NCBI GenBank assembly: GCA_902787375.1
Contig: CADAGD010000002.1
Span: forward strand, 1 to 51,637
Direction of reading: 5' to 3'
DNA length: 51,637 bases
Source: an uncultured Eubacteriales bacterium
GTDB taxonomy: Bacteria; Bacillota; Clostridia; Christensenellales; CAG-138
Positions 26,535 to 34,944 of the stretch are shown piece after piece (position 1 is the first letter of the stretch; each line of letters opens with the position of its first letter). The notes under the pieces are model-generated. The model saw only the letters and a list, made by a program, of their open reading frames with translations, ran no database searches and had not been told where the DNA came from. The translations under genes were made by a program, and so were the position numbers.

Positions 26535-26563
26535 AAGCTATCACGCAAACAACATTATGTCAA
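26535..26563 (-). promoter_or_regulatory. Promoter of degV copy 3
   Basis: Minus strand: TTGACA (26563-26558), 17 bases, TAGCTT (26540-26535). It is back to back with the DUF1836 promoter. Confidence 0.7.
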
Positions 26564-26582
26564 GTGCTTTTTTAAATTATTC

Positions 26583-26611
26583 TTGAATTTTTTTTGCTAT
26601 GAGAGTATAAT
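26583..26611 (+). promoter_or_regulatory. Promoter of the DUF1836 gene
   Basis: TTGAAT (26583-26588), a 17-base spacer, TATAAT (26606-26611). Confidence 0.8.
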
Positions 26612-26652
26612 GGGCTATATTAATTGTCGAATACGCTATCTGGGAGGCTCAT

Positions 26653-27273
26653 ATGCAGTATGATAATGCTCTGATTGAAAAGAAGCTACGTCGATGGGAG
26701 AAGTATCTAAATGAATACAGACTGCCCGCATGGGAGGATATTCCCGACCTCGGCTTATACATGGAGCAGGTATTGGTTCTTCTTACCGAATATCTTGACT
26801 ATCTCCCTCCGGAGCTGAAGGGGGAACAGTTCATAACGGCGGCTTCCATAAACAACTATGTACGCAACCGCTATATGCCCAAGCCCATAAAAAAGAAGTA
26901 TTACCGCGTCCATATCGCATATCTTATCATGATATGCTCTCTGAAGCAGAGTCTTACCATCGCCACGCTTTCGCAGACAATTCCCGTGGACATACCAGAA
27001 AAGCGCGTGCGTGAGATATACACCGCCTACACCGAGCGTCACAGGATAGCCGCCGAATACTTCGTTCAGCAGGCTCGCATAATCGCCTCGCCCATACTTC
27101 ACCATGAGGAGATACGCACATTCGCATCCGTTGACGATACAAGCGATCTTATCTCGACCTACGCCATATTGAGCGGGCTTTCGGGGCTGCTTGCCGAAAA
27201 GCTCATACTGCTCAACGGCGTCAGCGATTCCGCAGCCCAGTCGGGAACCTCCGAAGCGGAGAAGGAGGATTAA
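26653..27273 (+). CDS. DUF1836 protein (predicted DNA-binding regulator)
   Basis: This 206-residue protein matches the DUF1836 pattern of clostridial regulators: an N-terminal Trp-rich helix, FITAASINNYVRNRYMPKPIKKKYYRVHIA-type block (NNYVRNRYMPKPIKKKYYR) and LIMICSLKQSLTIATLS. The block resembles a MerR-like helix-turn-helix that recognises promoters. The target is unknown; the divergent degV gene or metK downstream are candidates only by position. GGGAGG precedes ATG 26653. Confidence 0.85.
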   Translation: MQYDNALIEKKLRRWEKYLNEYRLPAWEDIPDLGLYMEQVLVLLTEYLDYLPPELKGEQFITAASINNYVRNRYMPKPIKKKYYRVHIAYLIMICSLKQSLTIATLSQTIPVDIPEKRVREIYTAYTERHRIAAEYFVQQARIIASPILHHEEIRTFASVDDTSDLISTYAILSGLSGLLAEKLILLNGVSDSAAQSGTSEAEKED

Positions 27274-27308
27274 ACCGACCGCAGGATTATATATTTCGTT
27301 TGAACTCC

Positions 27309-27340
27309 AAGTATTTTGCAAACCCTATTGCAAAATACTT
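27309..27340. repeat. Perfect 13-bp palindrome overlapping the metK promoter
   Basis: AAGTATTTTGCAA (27309-27321) and TTGCAAAATACTT (27328-27340) flank a 6-base loop. The right arm contains the metK -35. It may be a terminator for the DUF1836 gene or an operator. Confidence 0.75.
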
Positions 27341-27356
27341 TTTATTATGCTATATT
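27328..27356 (+). promoter_or_regulatory. Promoter of metK
   Basis: TTGCAA (27328-27333), a 17-base spacer and TATATT (27351-27356), about 16 bases before the riboswitch aptamer. Confidence 0.75.
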
Positions 27357-27371
27357 GCCCATATAAAAAAA

Positions 27372-27540
27372 CTTATCAAGAGTGGCTGAGGGAACGGCCC
27401 TGTGATGCCACGGCAACCTGTCCGCGCCTCCTTAAATGGACACGCCTTCAAGGTGCCAATTCCGGCGGTGATTATCCGCAAAGATGAGCGAATGAATGGT
27501 TTTTATCTAAGGGGAGCGCTCATCGGGTGCTTCCCTTTTG
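27372..27540 (+). promoter_or_regulatory. SAM-I riboswitch (S-box) with expression platform, upstream of metK
   Basis: The aptamer (27372-27490) begins CTTATCAAGAG and contains the conserved GGCAACC and AAGGTGCCAATTCC segments. P1 is CTTATC with GATGAG (27483-27488). The 3' side of P1 (GATGAGCG, 27483-27490) can alternatively pair with CGCTCATC (27517-27524), which lies in the terminator hairpin (AAGGGGAGC 27509-27517 with GCTTCCCTT, then TTTT to 27539). Thus SAM binding should favour termination and lower metK expression, the classical S-box logic. Confidence 0.96.
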
Positions 27541-27608
27541 ATATGTGCCAAGGCGTATATCCGTCAGCCGTTCGACCGAAGGTAAGAATAACAAGGAGGT
27601 TTAAAAAT

Positions 27609-28778
27609 ATGGAAAGAAACAAACGCTTATTCACATCGGAATCCGTTACCGAGGGACATCCCGACAAGGTTTGCGACAATATCGCGGACGCGGTGCTGGA
27701 CTCAATGCTTAAAAACGACGCCGGCTCCAGAGTCGCGTGCGAGGTCGCCGCGACGACCGGCATGGTGGTCGTAATGGGCGAGGTAACGACCGATTGTTAT
27801 GTGGATATACCCAAGCTCGTCAGGGACGTCGTGCTTGACATAGGCTACGATAAGCCCGAATACGGGTTTGACGGCAGGAGCCTTGCGGTTATCTGCGCGA
27901 TAAACAGCCAGTCCGCCGATATAGCCATGGGCGTCGATAAGAGCTTTGAGGCAAAGCACGGCGACGCCGACCCCTTCGATATAGGCGCGGGCGATCAGGG
28001 CATGATGTTCGGCTATGCCTGTGATGAAACGCCGGAGCTTATGCCCATGCCCATATCGCTTGCTCACAAGCTGACGAAGCAGCTCACGCTTGTGAGGAAG
28101 AACGGCGCTCTCCCCTATCTGCGTCCCGACGGAAAGAGTCAGGTCACGATAGAGTATGACGGCGACACTCCCAAGCGCGTAGATACAATAGTCATATCCA
28201 CCCAGCACGATCCTGATGTCGATATGGCAAAGCTTGCGGATGACGTCAAGCGCGAGGTCATTCGAGCCGTCATCCCCTCATCCCTGATGGATGATGAAAC
28301 ACGCATATTCGTCAACCCCACAGGCCGTTTCGTAATAGGCGGCCCGCATGGCGACAGCGGTCTTACGGGACGCAAGATAATAGTCGATACATACGGCGGT
28401 TACGGACGTCACGGCGGCGGCAGCTTCTCCGGCAAAGACCCGACAAAGGTCGATCGCTCCGCGGCATACGCCTGCCGCTATGTGGCGAAGAACCTTGTCG
28501 CCGCCGGCTACTGCAAACGCTGTGAAATACAGGTCGCGTACGCCATAGGCGTGGCTAAGCCGGTATCCGTCCGCGTGGACACATTCGGCACAGGCAGTCT
28601 TTCTGACAGGGAAATCGAGGATATTGTGCTTCGTTCCTTTGACTTCCGTCCCGCCGCCATTATTGACAGGTTCAAGCTTCGCCGTCCCATATACAGGGCA
28701 ACCGCCGCTTACGGTCATTTCGGCAGAACCGACGTCGATCTGCCCTGGGAAAGAACCGATCTGGTATTCAAGGCGTGA
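27609..28778 (+). CDS. metK: S-adenosylmethionine synthetase
   Basis: This 389-residue enzyme joins methionine and ATP to make SAM. Visible signatures are [15 protein letters not shown] near the start, [12 protein letters not shown] and [19 protein letters not shown] 27609 follows AAGGAGG (27593-27599). An upstream in-frame extension runs through the riboswitch and is not coding. It is controlled by the SAM riboswitch in its leader. HydG and HydE, encoded a few kb away, use SAM, but there is no sign of joint control. Confidence 0.97.
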   Translation: MERNKRLFTSESVTEGHPDKVCDNIADAVLDSMLKNDAGSRVACEVAATTGMVVVMGEVTTDCYVDIPKLVRDVVLDIGYDKPEYGFDGRSLAVICAINSQSADIAMGVDKSFEAKHGDADPFDIGAGDQGMMFGYACDETPELMPMPISLAHKLTKQLTLVRKNGALPYLRPDGKSQVTIEYDGDTPKRVDTIVISTQHDPDVDMAKLADDVKREVIRAVIPSSLMDDETRIFVNPTGRFVIGGPHGDSGLTGRKIIVDTYGGYGRHGGGSFSGKDPTKVDRSAAYACRYVAKNLVAAGYCKRCEIQVAYAIGVAKPVSVRVDTFGTGSLSDREIEDIVLRSFDFRPAAIIDRFKLRRPIYRATAAYGHFGRTDVDLPWERTDLVFKA

Positions 28779-29611
28779 GCAAGAGCATATCGCAAAAGCG
28801 CATACTCATAACAGGAGCGGGCGGCAGTCTTGGGGCTGCCGCCGCTTTGGAATTCGCTTCGGCGGGCTGGCATGTATATGCCGCCGATGTAAAAGCCATA
28901 GAATGGCACAATGACGACATAACCCCCATTGTGATGGACGTCACCGATGAGGCGAACGTCGCCTTAGCCGCGGAGCGTATAGGAAAGGACGGCGAGCTTT
29001 CCCTTATACTGCACATGGCGGGGCTTTATACGATGGATTCATTTATCGAGATAGAGCCGGATACTTTAAGGGATATGCTTAACGTCAACCTTCTGGGCGT
29101 CTATCATGTGAACCGTGCGTTTTTCCCGCTTTTAAGCAAAACAGACGGTCGAATCATAATCACGGCAAGCGAGCTTGCCGCGCTCGACCCGCTCCCGTTC
29201 AATGGCATATACTCCATGACAAAGCGGGCTTTGGACGCTTACGCTCATTCGCTCGCGCTTGAGCTTCATCTGATAGGAACAAAGGTGATAACACTCTATC
29301 CCGGAGCCTATGGCGACGGCATGACAAAGGGTTCGCTTTCCTCCATGGAGCGTATGCGGAGCCGAACAAGGCTCTTTGCTGATATAACCGACCGTTTCAG
29401 AAGCGTAATGCTCTCCGAGATAGGCTCGTCAAAGCCTCCATCCGACCTTGCTAAAAGGATTCGCGCCATTGCCGAAAAGCCGAAACCACGCTTTCGGTAT
29501 TTTATGAACTGCTCCCCGAAACTGAAAATGTTCTCCGCCCTGCCCATGCGCTTGCAGGCGTTTGCCCTGCGCAAGTTACTGGTCGGAAAACGGCCGAACC
29601 GCAACCCATAA
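28775..29611 (+). CDS. Short-chain dehydrogenase/reductase
   Basis: This 278-residue SDR has the nucleotide-binding GAGGSLG motif near the N-terminus, HMAG (the NNAG-equivalent), a serine in TASELA and the catalytic YxxxK as YSMTK. It starts at GTG 28775, which overlaps the metK stop as GTGA, so the two genes are likely translationally coupled and share SAM-riboswitch control. The substrate is unknown. The C-terminal ~50 residues are basic and beyond the usual SDR core. Confidence 0.88.
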   Translation: MSKSISQKRILITGAGGSLGAAAALEFASAGWHVYAADVKAIEWHNDDITPIVMDVTDEANVALAAERIGKDGELSLILHMAGLYTMDSFIEIEPDTLRDMLNVNLLGVYHVNRAFFPLLSKTDGRIIITASELAALDPLPFNGIYSMTKRALDAYAHSLALELHLIGTKVITLYPGAYGDGMTKGSLSSMERMRSRTRLFADITDRFRSVMLSEIGSSKPPSDLAKRIRAIAEKPKPRFRYFMNCSPKLKMFSALPMRLQAFALRKLLVGKRPNRNP

Positions 29612-29616
29612 TGAAA

Positions 29617-29646
29617 AAGCCCCGCCATTCAATCCGGCGGGGGCTT
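29617..29646 (-). terminator. Terminator copy 1 (oriented for minus-strand transcripts)
   Basis: AAGCCCCGCC pairs with GGCGGGGGCTT around ATTCAATCC. On the minus strand it is followed by five T. Its core is repeated at 29865-29893. Confidence 0.7.
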
Positions 29647-29684
29647 CAGGCCGCTGACAAACCCCAAACGTGCTGAAAGAATCA

Positions 29685-29837
29685 GCCTTCCCCTATGAGG
29701 GGAAGGGGAACCGCCGCCTCAGCTGTGGTGGATGAGGTGGCAAAAAGCTCAATAAGCAATTAGCTTTTTTGATAGCACCATTGTTTCCACCTCATCAGTC
29801 AGACTTCGTCTGACAGCTTCCCCTCAAAGGGGAAGCC
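29685..29837. mobile_element. MITE-like repeat element
   Basis: About 153 bases with imperfect terminal inverted repeats. The outer arms are palindromic hairpins themselves (GCCTTCCCCTATGAGGGGAAGG and CTTCCCCTCAAAGGGGAAG). Inner arms GATGAGGTGG (29731-29740) and CCACCTCATC (29787-29796) also pair, and a central stem AAAAAGCT/AGCTTTTT sits between. TCAGAC TTC GTCTGA adds another hairpin. It has no coding capacity. Repeats with these GGGGAAG and CCACCTCATC blocks are, as I recall, common in gut Firmicutes. Confidence 0.7.
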
Positions 29838-29864
29838 GAAAAAGAGGACTTTGTCATTAAGTTG

Positions 29865-29900
29865 AAGCCCCGCCATTCAATCCGGCGGGGCTTGTTTTTT
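29865..29900 (+). terminator. Terminator copy 2 (oriented for plus-strand transcripts)
   Basis: AAGCCCCGCC (29865-29874) pairs with GGCGGGGCTT (29884-29893), followed by GTTTTTT. It would stop the metK-SDR transcript before the convergent hydF. Confidence 0.85.
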
Positions 29901-29901
29901 A

Positions 29902-31104
29902 TTAAATCATTCCTCTAACTTCGGGTATCGGCTCTATGCTCCTTTTGAGTATGCCGTGCATGGCGGCGATGGCTATGCCGTAATTGACCATCGGGACGTC
30001 GGCGGCTTCGGCTCGCAAAGCTCTTGAGTGCATCTCGGCAGAGGGCAGCATACAGCCTCCGCAATGGACTATGAGCTTCAAATCCGGGTAGTCCGCCTTG
30101 ACGTCCGCCGGGAATCCTCCGCCCGATGTGAAAACATATTTGGGCTTTGCTCCGCAGAAATCCTCAATCCAGCCCGGTATTTTGACCGAGCCTATATCCC
30201 TGCATTGACGGTGGTGGGTACAGCCCTCGGAGATCATAACCAAATCGCCGTCACGGAGTTTTTTTAATGTATCCGCTCCCTTTATCTGCGAGGTAAGCTC
30301 GCCGCGATACCTCGCCATAAGTATCGAGAACGATGTGAGCGGCACTTCCCGCGGCACTGTTTGGGAAACTATGCCGAACACCTGCGAATCGGTTATGACC
30401 ATATCCGGCGCGGCATTCAGCATATCGAGAATGCCTTTCAGCTCGCTCGGCTGACAGCAGACGGCGCGGCAGTTATAATCGAGCAGCTCCCTCAGAACGA
30501 GCTGCTGCGGAAGTATCAGCCTGCCCTTGGGAGCGGATTCATCTATCGGCATCACAAGCACGACCACGGCGTTTTCGGGAAGTATATCCGCCACTATTAC
30601 GCGCTCCTCTTTTTTGCCGAAAGCGGCAATTCGCTCCTTCAGCTCATTCACTCCCTCGCCCGTGAGCGCGCTGACCGCGACCGCGTTCCTGCCTATATCG
30701 GCGGGCTTTGCCACATCGGATTTATTCCACGCTATTATGTACGGCAGCTCACGCGCCTCGAACAGCTTTATCATCTGCTCATCCTGCGCCGAGAGTCCTT
30801 TTGCGGAGTCCACGACAAGCACGGCAATATCGGTCTTGGCAAGTATCTCGTTGGTCTTTTCGACGCGCAGCGCACCGAGGCTTCCCACATCGTCAAAGCC
30901 GGGGGTGTCTATTATCAGCACGGGGCCGAGCGGCAATATCTCCATCGCCTTCTTGACCGGGTCGGTCGTGGTTCCCGCCACGTCCGAAACGACCGAGAGC
31001 TTCTGCCCCGTCACGGCATTGACAAGCGAGCTTTTGCCCGCGTTCCTCATTCCGAAAAAGGCTATGTGCGTTCTTTCTGCTGAAACGGTTTGATTTAAAG
31101 ACAT
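29902..31104 (-). CDS. hydF: [FeFe]-hydrogenase maturation GTPase HydF
   Basis: This 400-residue protein has an N-terminal GTPase domain (G1 GMRNAGKS, 18-25; G3 DTPG; G4 NKSD), a dimerisation domain and a C-terminal Fe-S domain with C295 (EGCTHH), C348 and C351 (HCGGC). HydF is the scaffold on which HydE and HydG build the di-iron H-cluster precursor before delivery to HydA. It is last in the operon regulator-hydE-hydG-hydF, 14 bases after hydG. Its hydrogenase partner is not in the window. Confidence 0.96.
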   Translation of the reverse strand: MSLNQTVSAERTHIAFFGMRNAGKSSLVNAVTGQKLSVVSDVAGTTTDPVKKAMEILPLGPVLIIDTPGFDDVGSLGALRVEKTNEILAKTDIAVLVVDSAKGLSAQDEQMIKLFEARELPYIIAWNKSDVAKPADIGRNAVAVSALTGEGVNELKERIAAFGKKEERVIVADILPENAVVVLVMPIDESAPKGRLILPQQLVLRELLDYNCRAVCCQPSELKGILDMLNAAPDMVITDSQVFGIVSQTVPREVPLTSFSILMARYRGELTSQIKGADTLKKLRDGDLVMISEGCTHHRQCRDIGSVKIPGWIEDFCGAKPKYVFTSGGGFPADVKADYPDLKLIVHCGGCMLPSAEMHSRALRAEAADVPMVNYGIAIAAMHGILKRSIEPIPEVRGMI

Positions 31105-31118
31105 AGCTTTACCGTCCC

Positions 31119-32576
31119 TTAGAACCTGAAATCCCTTCGGTTGGACTCGCGGATATCCTTTATGTTCTGCTCTGCAATCTCGCGCACCTTCTCCTTGGGT
31201 ATGCGCTTCAGCTCCCTCTCTATCATCTCGTAACCGATCCTCTTGGTTTCGGGCGAGGCGTAATCCTCAAGGTACTCGGAAAGCGTCATAAGCGCGTTGG
31301 GATGGCAGCAATTCAATATCTGACCGGACTTGCACAGGCTCATAAACCTGTCGCCCGTGCGTCCCTCTCTATAACATGCCGTGCAGAAGGAGGGGATATG
31401 TCCGTTCTCCATGAGCCATCTTACGACCTCATCGAGCGAACGCTGGTCGGAAACGTCGAACTGCTCAGTATCATGGGGACGCTCATCGGGAGTATAGCCC
31501 GCATAGCCGCCGACGGATGTTCTGGAGCCGCCCGAAACCTGCGAAACGCCGCATCTTAAAAGCTTGGAGCGAACCTCCTCGGTTTCGCGTGTTGAAACTA
31601 TCATGCCGGTATAGGGAACCGCAAGGCGGATGCAGGCGGTAATCTTCTCGAATATCTCGTCGGAAATGGAATTGTCGAATGCCGACGGGTCGATATCGTC
31701 CGCCTTCTTTATGCGAGGAACGCTTATGGTGTGCGGGCCGACGCCGTGAACCGCCTCCAGATGCTCGGCGTGCATTATAAGTCCCGCAAACTCATACTTG
31801 TAAAGCTCAAGGCCGAACAGTACGCCAAGACCCACGTCGTCTATGCCGCCCTCCATCGCTCTGTCCATCGCCTCGGTATGATAGGCGTAATTGTGCTTGG
31901 GGCCGGTCGGATGAAGCTGCTCATAGCTCTCCTTATGATATGTTTCCTGGAACAGTATGTATGTGCCGATGCCCGCCTCCTTGAGCTTGCGGTAGTTCTC
32001 GACGGTGGTTGCGGCAATGTTGACGTTTACACGGCGTATCGCGCCGTTCTTGTGCTTTACGGAATAGATGGTGTTGATGCAATCAAGTATGTACTCAATG
32101 GGGTTGTTGACGGGATCCTCTCCCGCTTCGATGGCAAGACGCTTATGTCCCATGTCCTGAAGGGCGATTACCTCCTGAGCAACCTCCTCCTGAGTGAGCT
32201 TCTTCCTTGCGATATGCTTGTTCTTGAGATGATAGGGACAGTACACGCAGCCGTTGACACAGTAATTGGAGAGATACAGCGGCGCGAATATGACTATGCG
32301 GTTGCCGTAAAAGGCAAGCTTTATCTCCTCCGCTATATCGAACATGCGCTTTACCCTTTCGGGGTCTTCGCAGGCAAGCAGTACGCTCGCCTCCCTGTGG
32401 GACAGTCCCGAACATACATAGCCCGTCGCGGTCTTCTGAGGACGCGCCTTTTCAAGTATCTCGTCTATGAGGGCAAAATTATTCTTGTTTGCTTCGGCAT
32501 AGGCAAGCGTTTCGCGTATCTCGCCGTCGTTGATAAACTCCTCAGCCTTGAGGGATTTAGGATCGTAAATAGCCAT
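31119..32576 (-). CDS. hydG: [FeFe]-hydrogenase maturase HydG (radical SAM tyrosine lyase)
   Basis: This 485-residue radical SAM enzyme carries the CX3CX2C motif (C106, C110, C113 in CVNGCVYC) for the SAM-binding cluster and a C-terminal CX2C...C motif (CTACYREG...LNCC) for the second, auxiliary cluster. It cleaves tyrosine to supply CO and cyanide ligands of the H-cluster. The length fits HydG. ThiH would be shorter and lack the C-terminal cysteines. AAAGGAAT precedes ATG 32576. Confidence 0.97.
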   Translation of the reverse strand: MAIYDPKSLKAEEFINDGEIRETLAYAEANKNNFALIDEILEKARPQKTATGYVCSGLSHREASVLLACEDPERVKRMFDIAEEIKLAFYGNRIVIFAPLYLSNYCVNGCVYCPYHLKNKHIARKKLTQEEVAQEVIALQDMGHKRLAIEAGEDPVNNPIEYILDCINTIYSVKHKNGAIRRVNVNIAATTVENYRKLKEAGIGTYILFQETYHKESYEQLHPTGPKHNYAYHTEAMDRAMEGGIDDVGLGVLFGLELYKYEFAGLIMHAEHLEAVHGVGPHTISVPRIKKADDIDPSAFDNSISDEIFEKITACIRLAVPYTGMIVSTRETEEVRSKLLRCGVSQVSGGSRTSVGGYAGYTPDERPHDTEQFDVSDQRSLDEVVRWLMENGHIPSFCTACYREGRTGDRFMSLCKSGQILNCCHPNALMTLSEYLEDYASPETKRIGYEMIERELKRIPKEKVREIAEQNIKDIRESNRRDFRF

Positions 32577-32609
32577 GGTTTATTCCTTTCCGGAGCTGCT
32601 GCTCCCTCA

Positions 32610-33674
32610 TTATTTGCATTTTTTTATATCGCCGCGCTTGCATACCGTTTCGTAGCCTATCGACCTTATTCTTGCCTCAAGGCATTTGCGGCATTCCGCC
32701 GCCTCCTCGCCGGTACACAATTTATTGTCATACAGCTCATATTTCTTTCTTACCGAAAGCGGCGAAAGATTGGGCATTACCACGTTTGCTCCCGCGAGTA
32801 TTCCCATTTCACGTCCCTTGGGATGTATCGTCCCAAGAGCCGTGGTGGCAGGCAGCAATACCGGCGGATGGATAAGGCGTATCACCGAAAGCAGGAATGT
32901 TGTAAGCTCAAGCGTTCCCGCGGTATGCGCCGCGAACGGAGTATCATGGTGCGGAATAAAGGGGCCGATGCCGCACATATCCGGCTTGAACTCCTCTATG
33001 AATTTCAAATCCTTCGCCAGCGTCATATCGGTCTGATAGGGGGAACCTACCATGAAGCCGCATCCGACCTGATAGCCGAGCTCCTTTAAGTCGCGCAGAC
33101 AGCGCATACGGTTATCAAAGCTCATTTCCTTTGGATGAAGCCTTTCATAATGCTCTCTGTCAGCCGTTTCATGGCGCAGCAGGTATCTGTCCGCGCCGGC
33201 GTTTTTCAGTCTTTCATAGCTTTCGCGGCTGCGCTCGCCAAGCGAGAGCGTAACGGCACAGTCGGGATGCCTCCGCTTTATCTCCTCTATTATCGGACAC
33301 AGCACATCATCCGTAAAGAAGCCGTCCTCTCCGCCCTGCAATACGAACGTGCGGAAGCCAAGCTCATATCCCTCGTCCGCACACTCCAGAATCTGCTCCG
33401 GCGTGAGCCTGTACCTTTCGGCATTGCGGTTGCTCCTTCTTATGCCGCAGTAAATGCAGTCGTTGCGGCATATCGAGCTTATCTCGATAAGTCCTCTCAG
33501 GAATACCTCACTGCCGTAAATGCTCTTTCTCTTTTCCACGGCAAGGCAGGCTAACTTCTCCCTCGCCTCATCGCGGTTCGCAATCAGATATTCGTATTCC
33601 TCAAGTGAAAGGGAGCCTTCCACGTTGAGCTTTTCCGTTATATCGTTAAGTCTCTTATTCATATCACGCTTCAT
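32610..33674 (-). CDS. hydE: [FeFe]-hydrogenase maturase HydE (radical SAM)
   Basis: This 354-residue radical SAM protein has CX3CX2C (C69, C73, C76 in CRNDCIYC) and the HydE-type blocks FVLQGGEDG and GCGFMVGSPYQT. HydE processes the organometallic precursor made by HydG. The frame starts at ATG 33674, inside the end of the upstream regulator (11-base overlap). ATG 33662 is an alternative. The BioB-like fold is shared with biotin synthase and PylB, but the HydFG context settles the call. Confidence 0.94.
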   Translation of the reverse strand: MKRDMNKRLNDITEKLNVEGSLSLEEYEYLIANRDEAREKLACLAVEKRKSIYGSEVFLRGLIEISSICRNDCIYCGIRRSNRNAERYRLTPEQILECADEGYELGFRTFVLQGGEDGFFTDDVLCPIIEEIKRRHPDCAVTLSLGERSRESYERLKNAGADRYLLRHETADREHYERLHPKEMSFDNRMRCLRDLKELGYQVGCGFMVGSPYQTDMTLAKDLKFIEEFKPDMCGIGPFIPHHDTPFAAHTAGTLELTTFLLSVIRLIHPPVLLPATTALGTIHPKGREMGILAGANVVMPNLSPLSVRKKYELYDNKLCTGEEAAECRKCLEARIRSIGYETVCKRGDIKKCK

Positions 33675-33924
33675 TCATCCCGACGGACGAGAATGCCGTC
33701 TTCACGCTCACTCCGTCAAGCCTGCCTATCTTCCCCGAAAGGGCGGATATCATATCCTGCGGAGCGTCTATTGCGATGGATATTATGCTTATCCCCCTCG
33801 CTCTGTAAGGTATTCCCATTCTTCCGATTATGTATTCGCCGTAATCGTGAAGCATTGCGTTCAGCTTTGCCGTCGATGCGTCGTTCTCCACTATTATGCT
33901 CATTACAGCTACCCGTGTTTCCAT
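33664..33924 (-). CDS. TM1266-type iron-only hydrogenase system regulator
   Basis: An 86-residue ACT/NikR-C-like protein (METRVAVMSIIVEN, then YIIGRMGIPYRARGI and ISIAIDA) fits the small TM1266 family found beside hydEFG genes. The start is the ATG at 33924 behind GGAAAGGAACG; a longer upstream frame reads through a terminator hairpin and is not coding. It is the first gene of the hydEGF operon and is thought, by family, to be a regulator without a DNA-binding domain. Its target is not known. Confidence 0.85.
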   Translation of the reverse strand: METRVAVMSIIVENDASTAKLNAMLHDYGEYIIGRMGIPYRARGISIISIAIDAPQDMISALSGKIGRLDGVSVKTAFSSVGMNEA

Positions 33925-34048
33925 TTCAATCGTTCCTTTCCGGTAAAAAAATACCGCAGCCCAAGCTTTGGGTGCGGCAAACAAATCCAATGTCATATTC
34001 GCACCTTCCGCTTCGGGGCGGCAATCGCCGCGCCTATCGTCAGGCTTT
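33925..34048 (-). ncRNA. Structured leader RNA of the hyd maturation operon (candidate attenuator or riboswitch)
   Basis: About 120 bases lie between the promoter and the regulator start. Minus-strand hairpins are GCCT/AGGC (34032-34045) and GCGGC/GCCGC (34018-34031). GGTGCG (34005-34000) can pair with CGCACC (33976-33971), which forms part of the terminator's 5' arm. So an antiterminator and a terminator can exclude each other. I do not recognise a known riboswitch class. Confidence 0.55.
33945..33977 (-). terminator. Terminator in the hyd operon leader, just before the ribosome binding site
   Basis: On the minus strand CCGCA-CCCAA (33977-33968) pairs with TTGGG-C-TGCGG (33964-33954), with one bulged C and an AGC loop, followed by seven T (33951-33945). 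It ends four bases before the ribosome binding site of the regulator gene, so it must be overcome for expression. Confidence 0.8.
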
Positions 34049-34053
34049 GTTTC

Positions 34054-34082
34054 ATTATAACATGCCCAAACGGTCATGTAAA
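34054..34082 (-). promoter_or_regulatory. Sigma-A promoter of the hyd maturation operon
   Basis: Minus strand: TTTACA (34082-34077), 17 bases, TATAAT (34059-34054). Confidence 0.85.
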
Positions 34083-34138
34083 TAACTTTATTTATATATT
34101 AGGTAATAAAAATAGTGGATTTTCTGTGCAATATAAGG

Positions 34139-34144
34139 TATAAT
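34139..34144 (+). promoter_or_regulatory. Probable -10 element of the two-component operon
   Basis: TATAAT at 34139-34144, with no good -35. The transcript would begin about 65 bases before the response regulator start. Confidence 0.5.
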
Positions 34145-34217
34145 GAGTTTTGAGAAAAAACCATACGGTCTTCTGCGCATTCATTTGATGCGGGAGCCGT
34201 ATGAGAAGGAGCGAATC

Positions 34218-34919
34218 ATGGATAACAGACCCGACGATAAAGTCAAGGTGCTTGTGGTTGACGACGACAAGCATATATTGCAAATACTGAGGCTTTATTT
34301 GATAAAGGACGGCTATGACGTCGTTACCTGCGAGACAGGCGACGCCGCCATGGATATGGCTCTTGATCCGTCGCTGGACATAATCATACTCGATGTTATG
34401 CTTCCCGGAATGGATGGTTGGGAGGTTCTTACGAATATCCGCAGGTCAAGCACGGTTCCCGTCATAATGCTGACGGCAAAGGGCGATATAACCGACAGGA
34501 TAAACGGTCTTGATCGCGGAGCCGACGACTACATAGTAAAGCCCTTCGAGCCCAAGGAGCTGCTTGCGAGGGTAAAGGCGGTTCTGCGACGCGCCACCGT
34601 CGTTCCCGATGAGGCGCGCGCCGTCACGATAGGCGATCTGTTCGTTTCGATAGACAACTACACCGTTACGACAAACGGTCACAAGCACGATATGCCTCCC
34701 AAGGAGATCGAGCTTCTGTATTTCCTCGCAACGCATCCCAACCGCGTATACACAAGGGAGCAGATACTCGACAGCGTTTGGGGCGTGGGCTTTTACGGCG
34801 ACAGCCGCACAATCGACGTTCATATAAAACGCCTCCGCGACAAGCTCGGCGAAAGCGAATACTGGAATATTGAAACCATCTGGGGCGTTGGTTACAGATT
34901 TAATATCAAGAAGGAATAA
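34218..34919 (+). CDS. OmpR/PhoB-family response regulator
   Basis: This 233-residue regulator has a receiver domain with the acidic pocket DDD (15-17), phospho-acceptor D59 (LDVMLPGMDG) and K108 (IVKPFEPKEL). A winged-helix DNA-binding domain follows (PPKEIELLYFLATHPNRVYTR-type block; SRTIDVHIKRLRDKLG). ATG 34218 is chosen because AAGGAG (34206-34211) precedes it and the protein starts like its family; an upstream extension is unlikely. It is the partner of the kinase 25 bases downstream. Target genes are unknown. Confidence 0.94.
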   Translation: MDNRPDDKVKVLVVDDDKHILQILRLYLIKDGYDVVTCETGDAAMDMALDPSLDIIILDVMLPGMDGWEVLTNIRRSSTVPVIMLTAKGDITDRINGLDRGADDYIVKPFEPKELLARVKAVLRRATVVPDEARAVTIGDLFVSIDNYTVTTNGHKHDMPPKEIELLYFLATHPNRVYTREQILDSVWGVGFYGDSRTIDVHIKRLRDKLGESEYWNIETIWGVGYRFNIKKE

Positions 34920-34944
34920 CGTCCCTGTTTAATCGGAGATATTG

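Noticed and set aside
31731-33089. 452-residue plus-strand frame opposite hydG and hydE
   Set aside because: The minus-strand proteins carry both radical SAM cysteine motifs; the plus frame spans two genes and has no motif.
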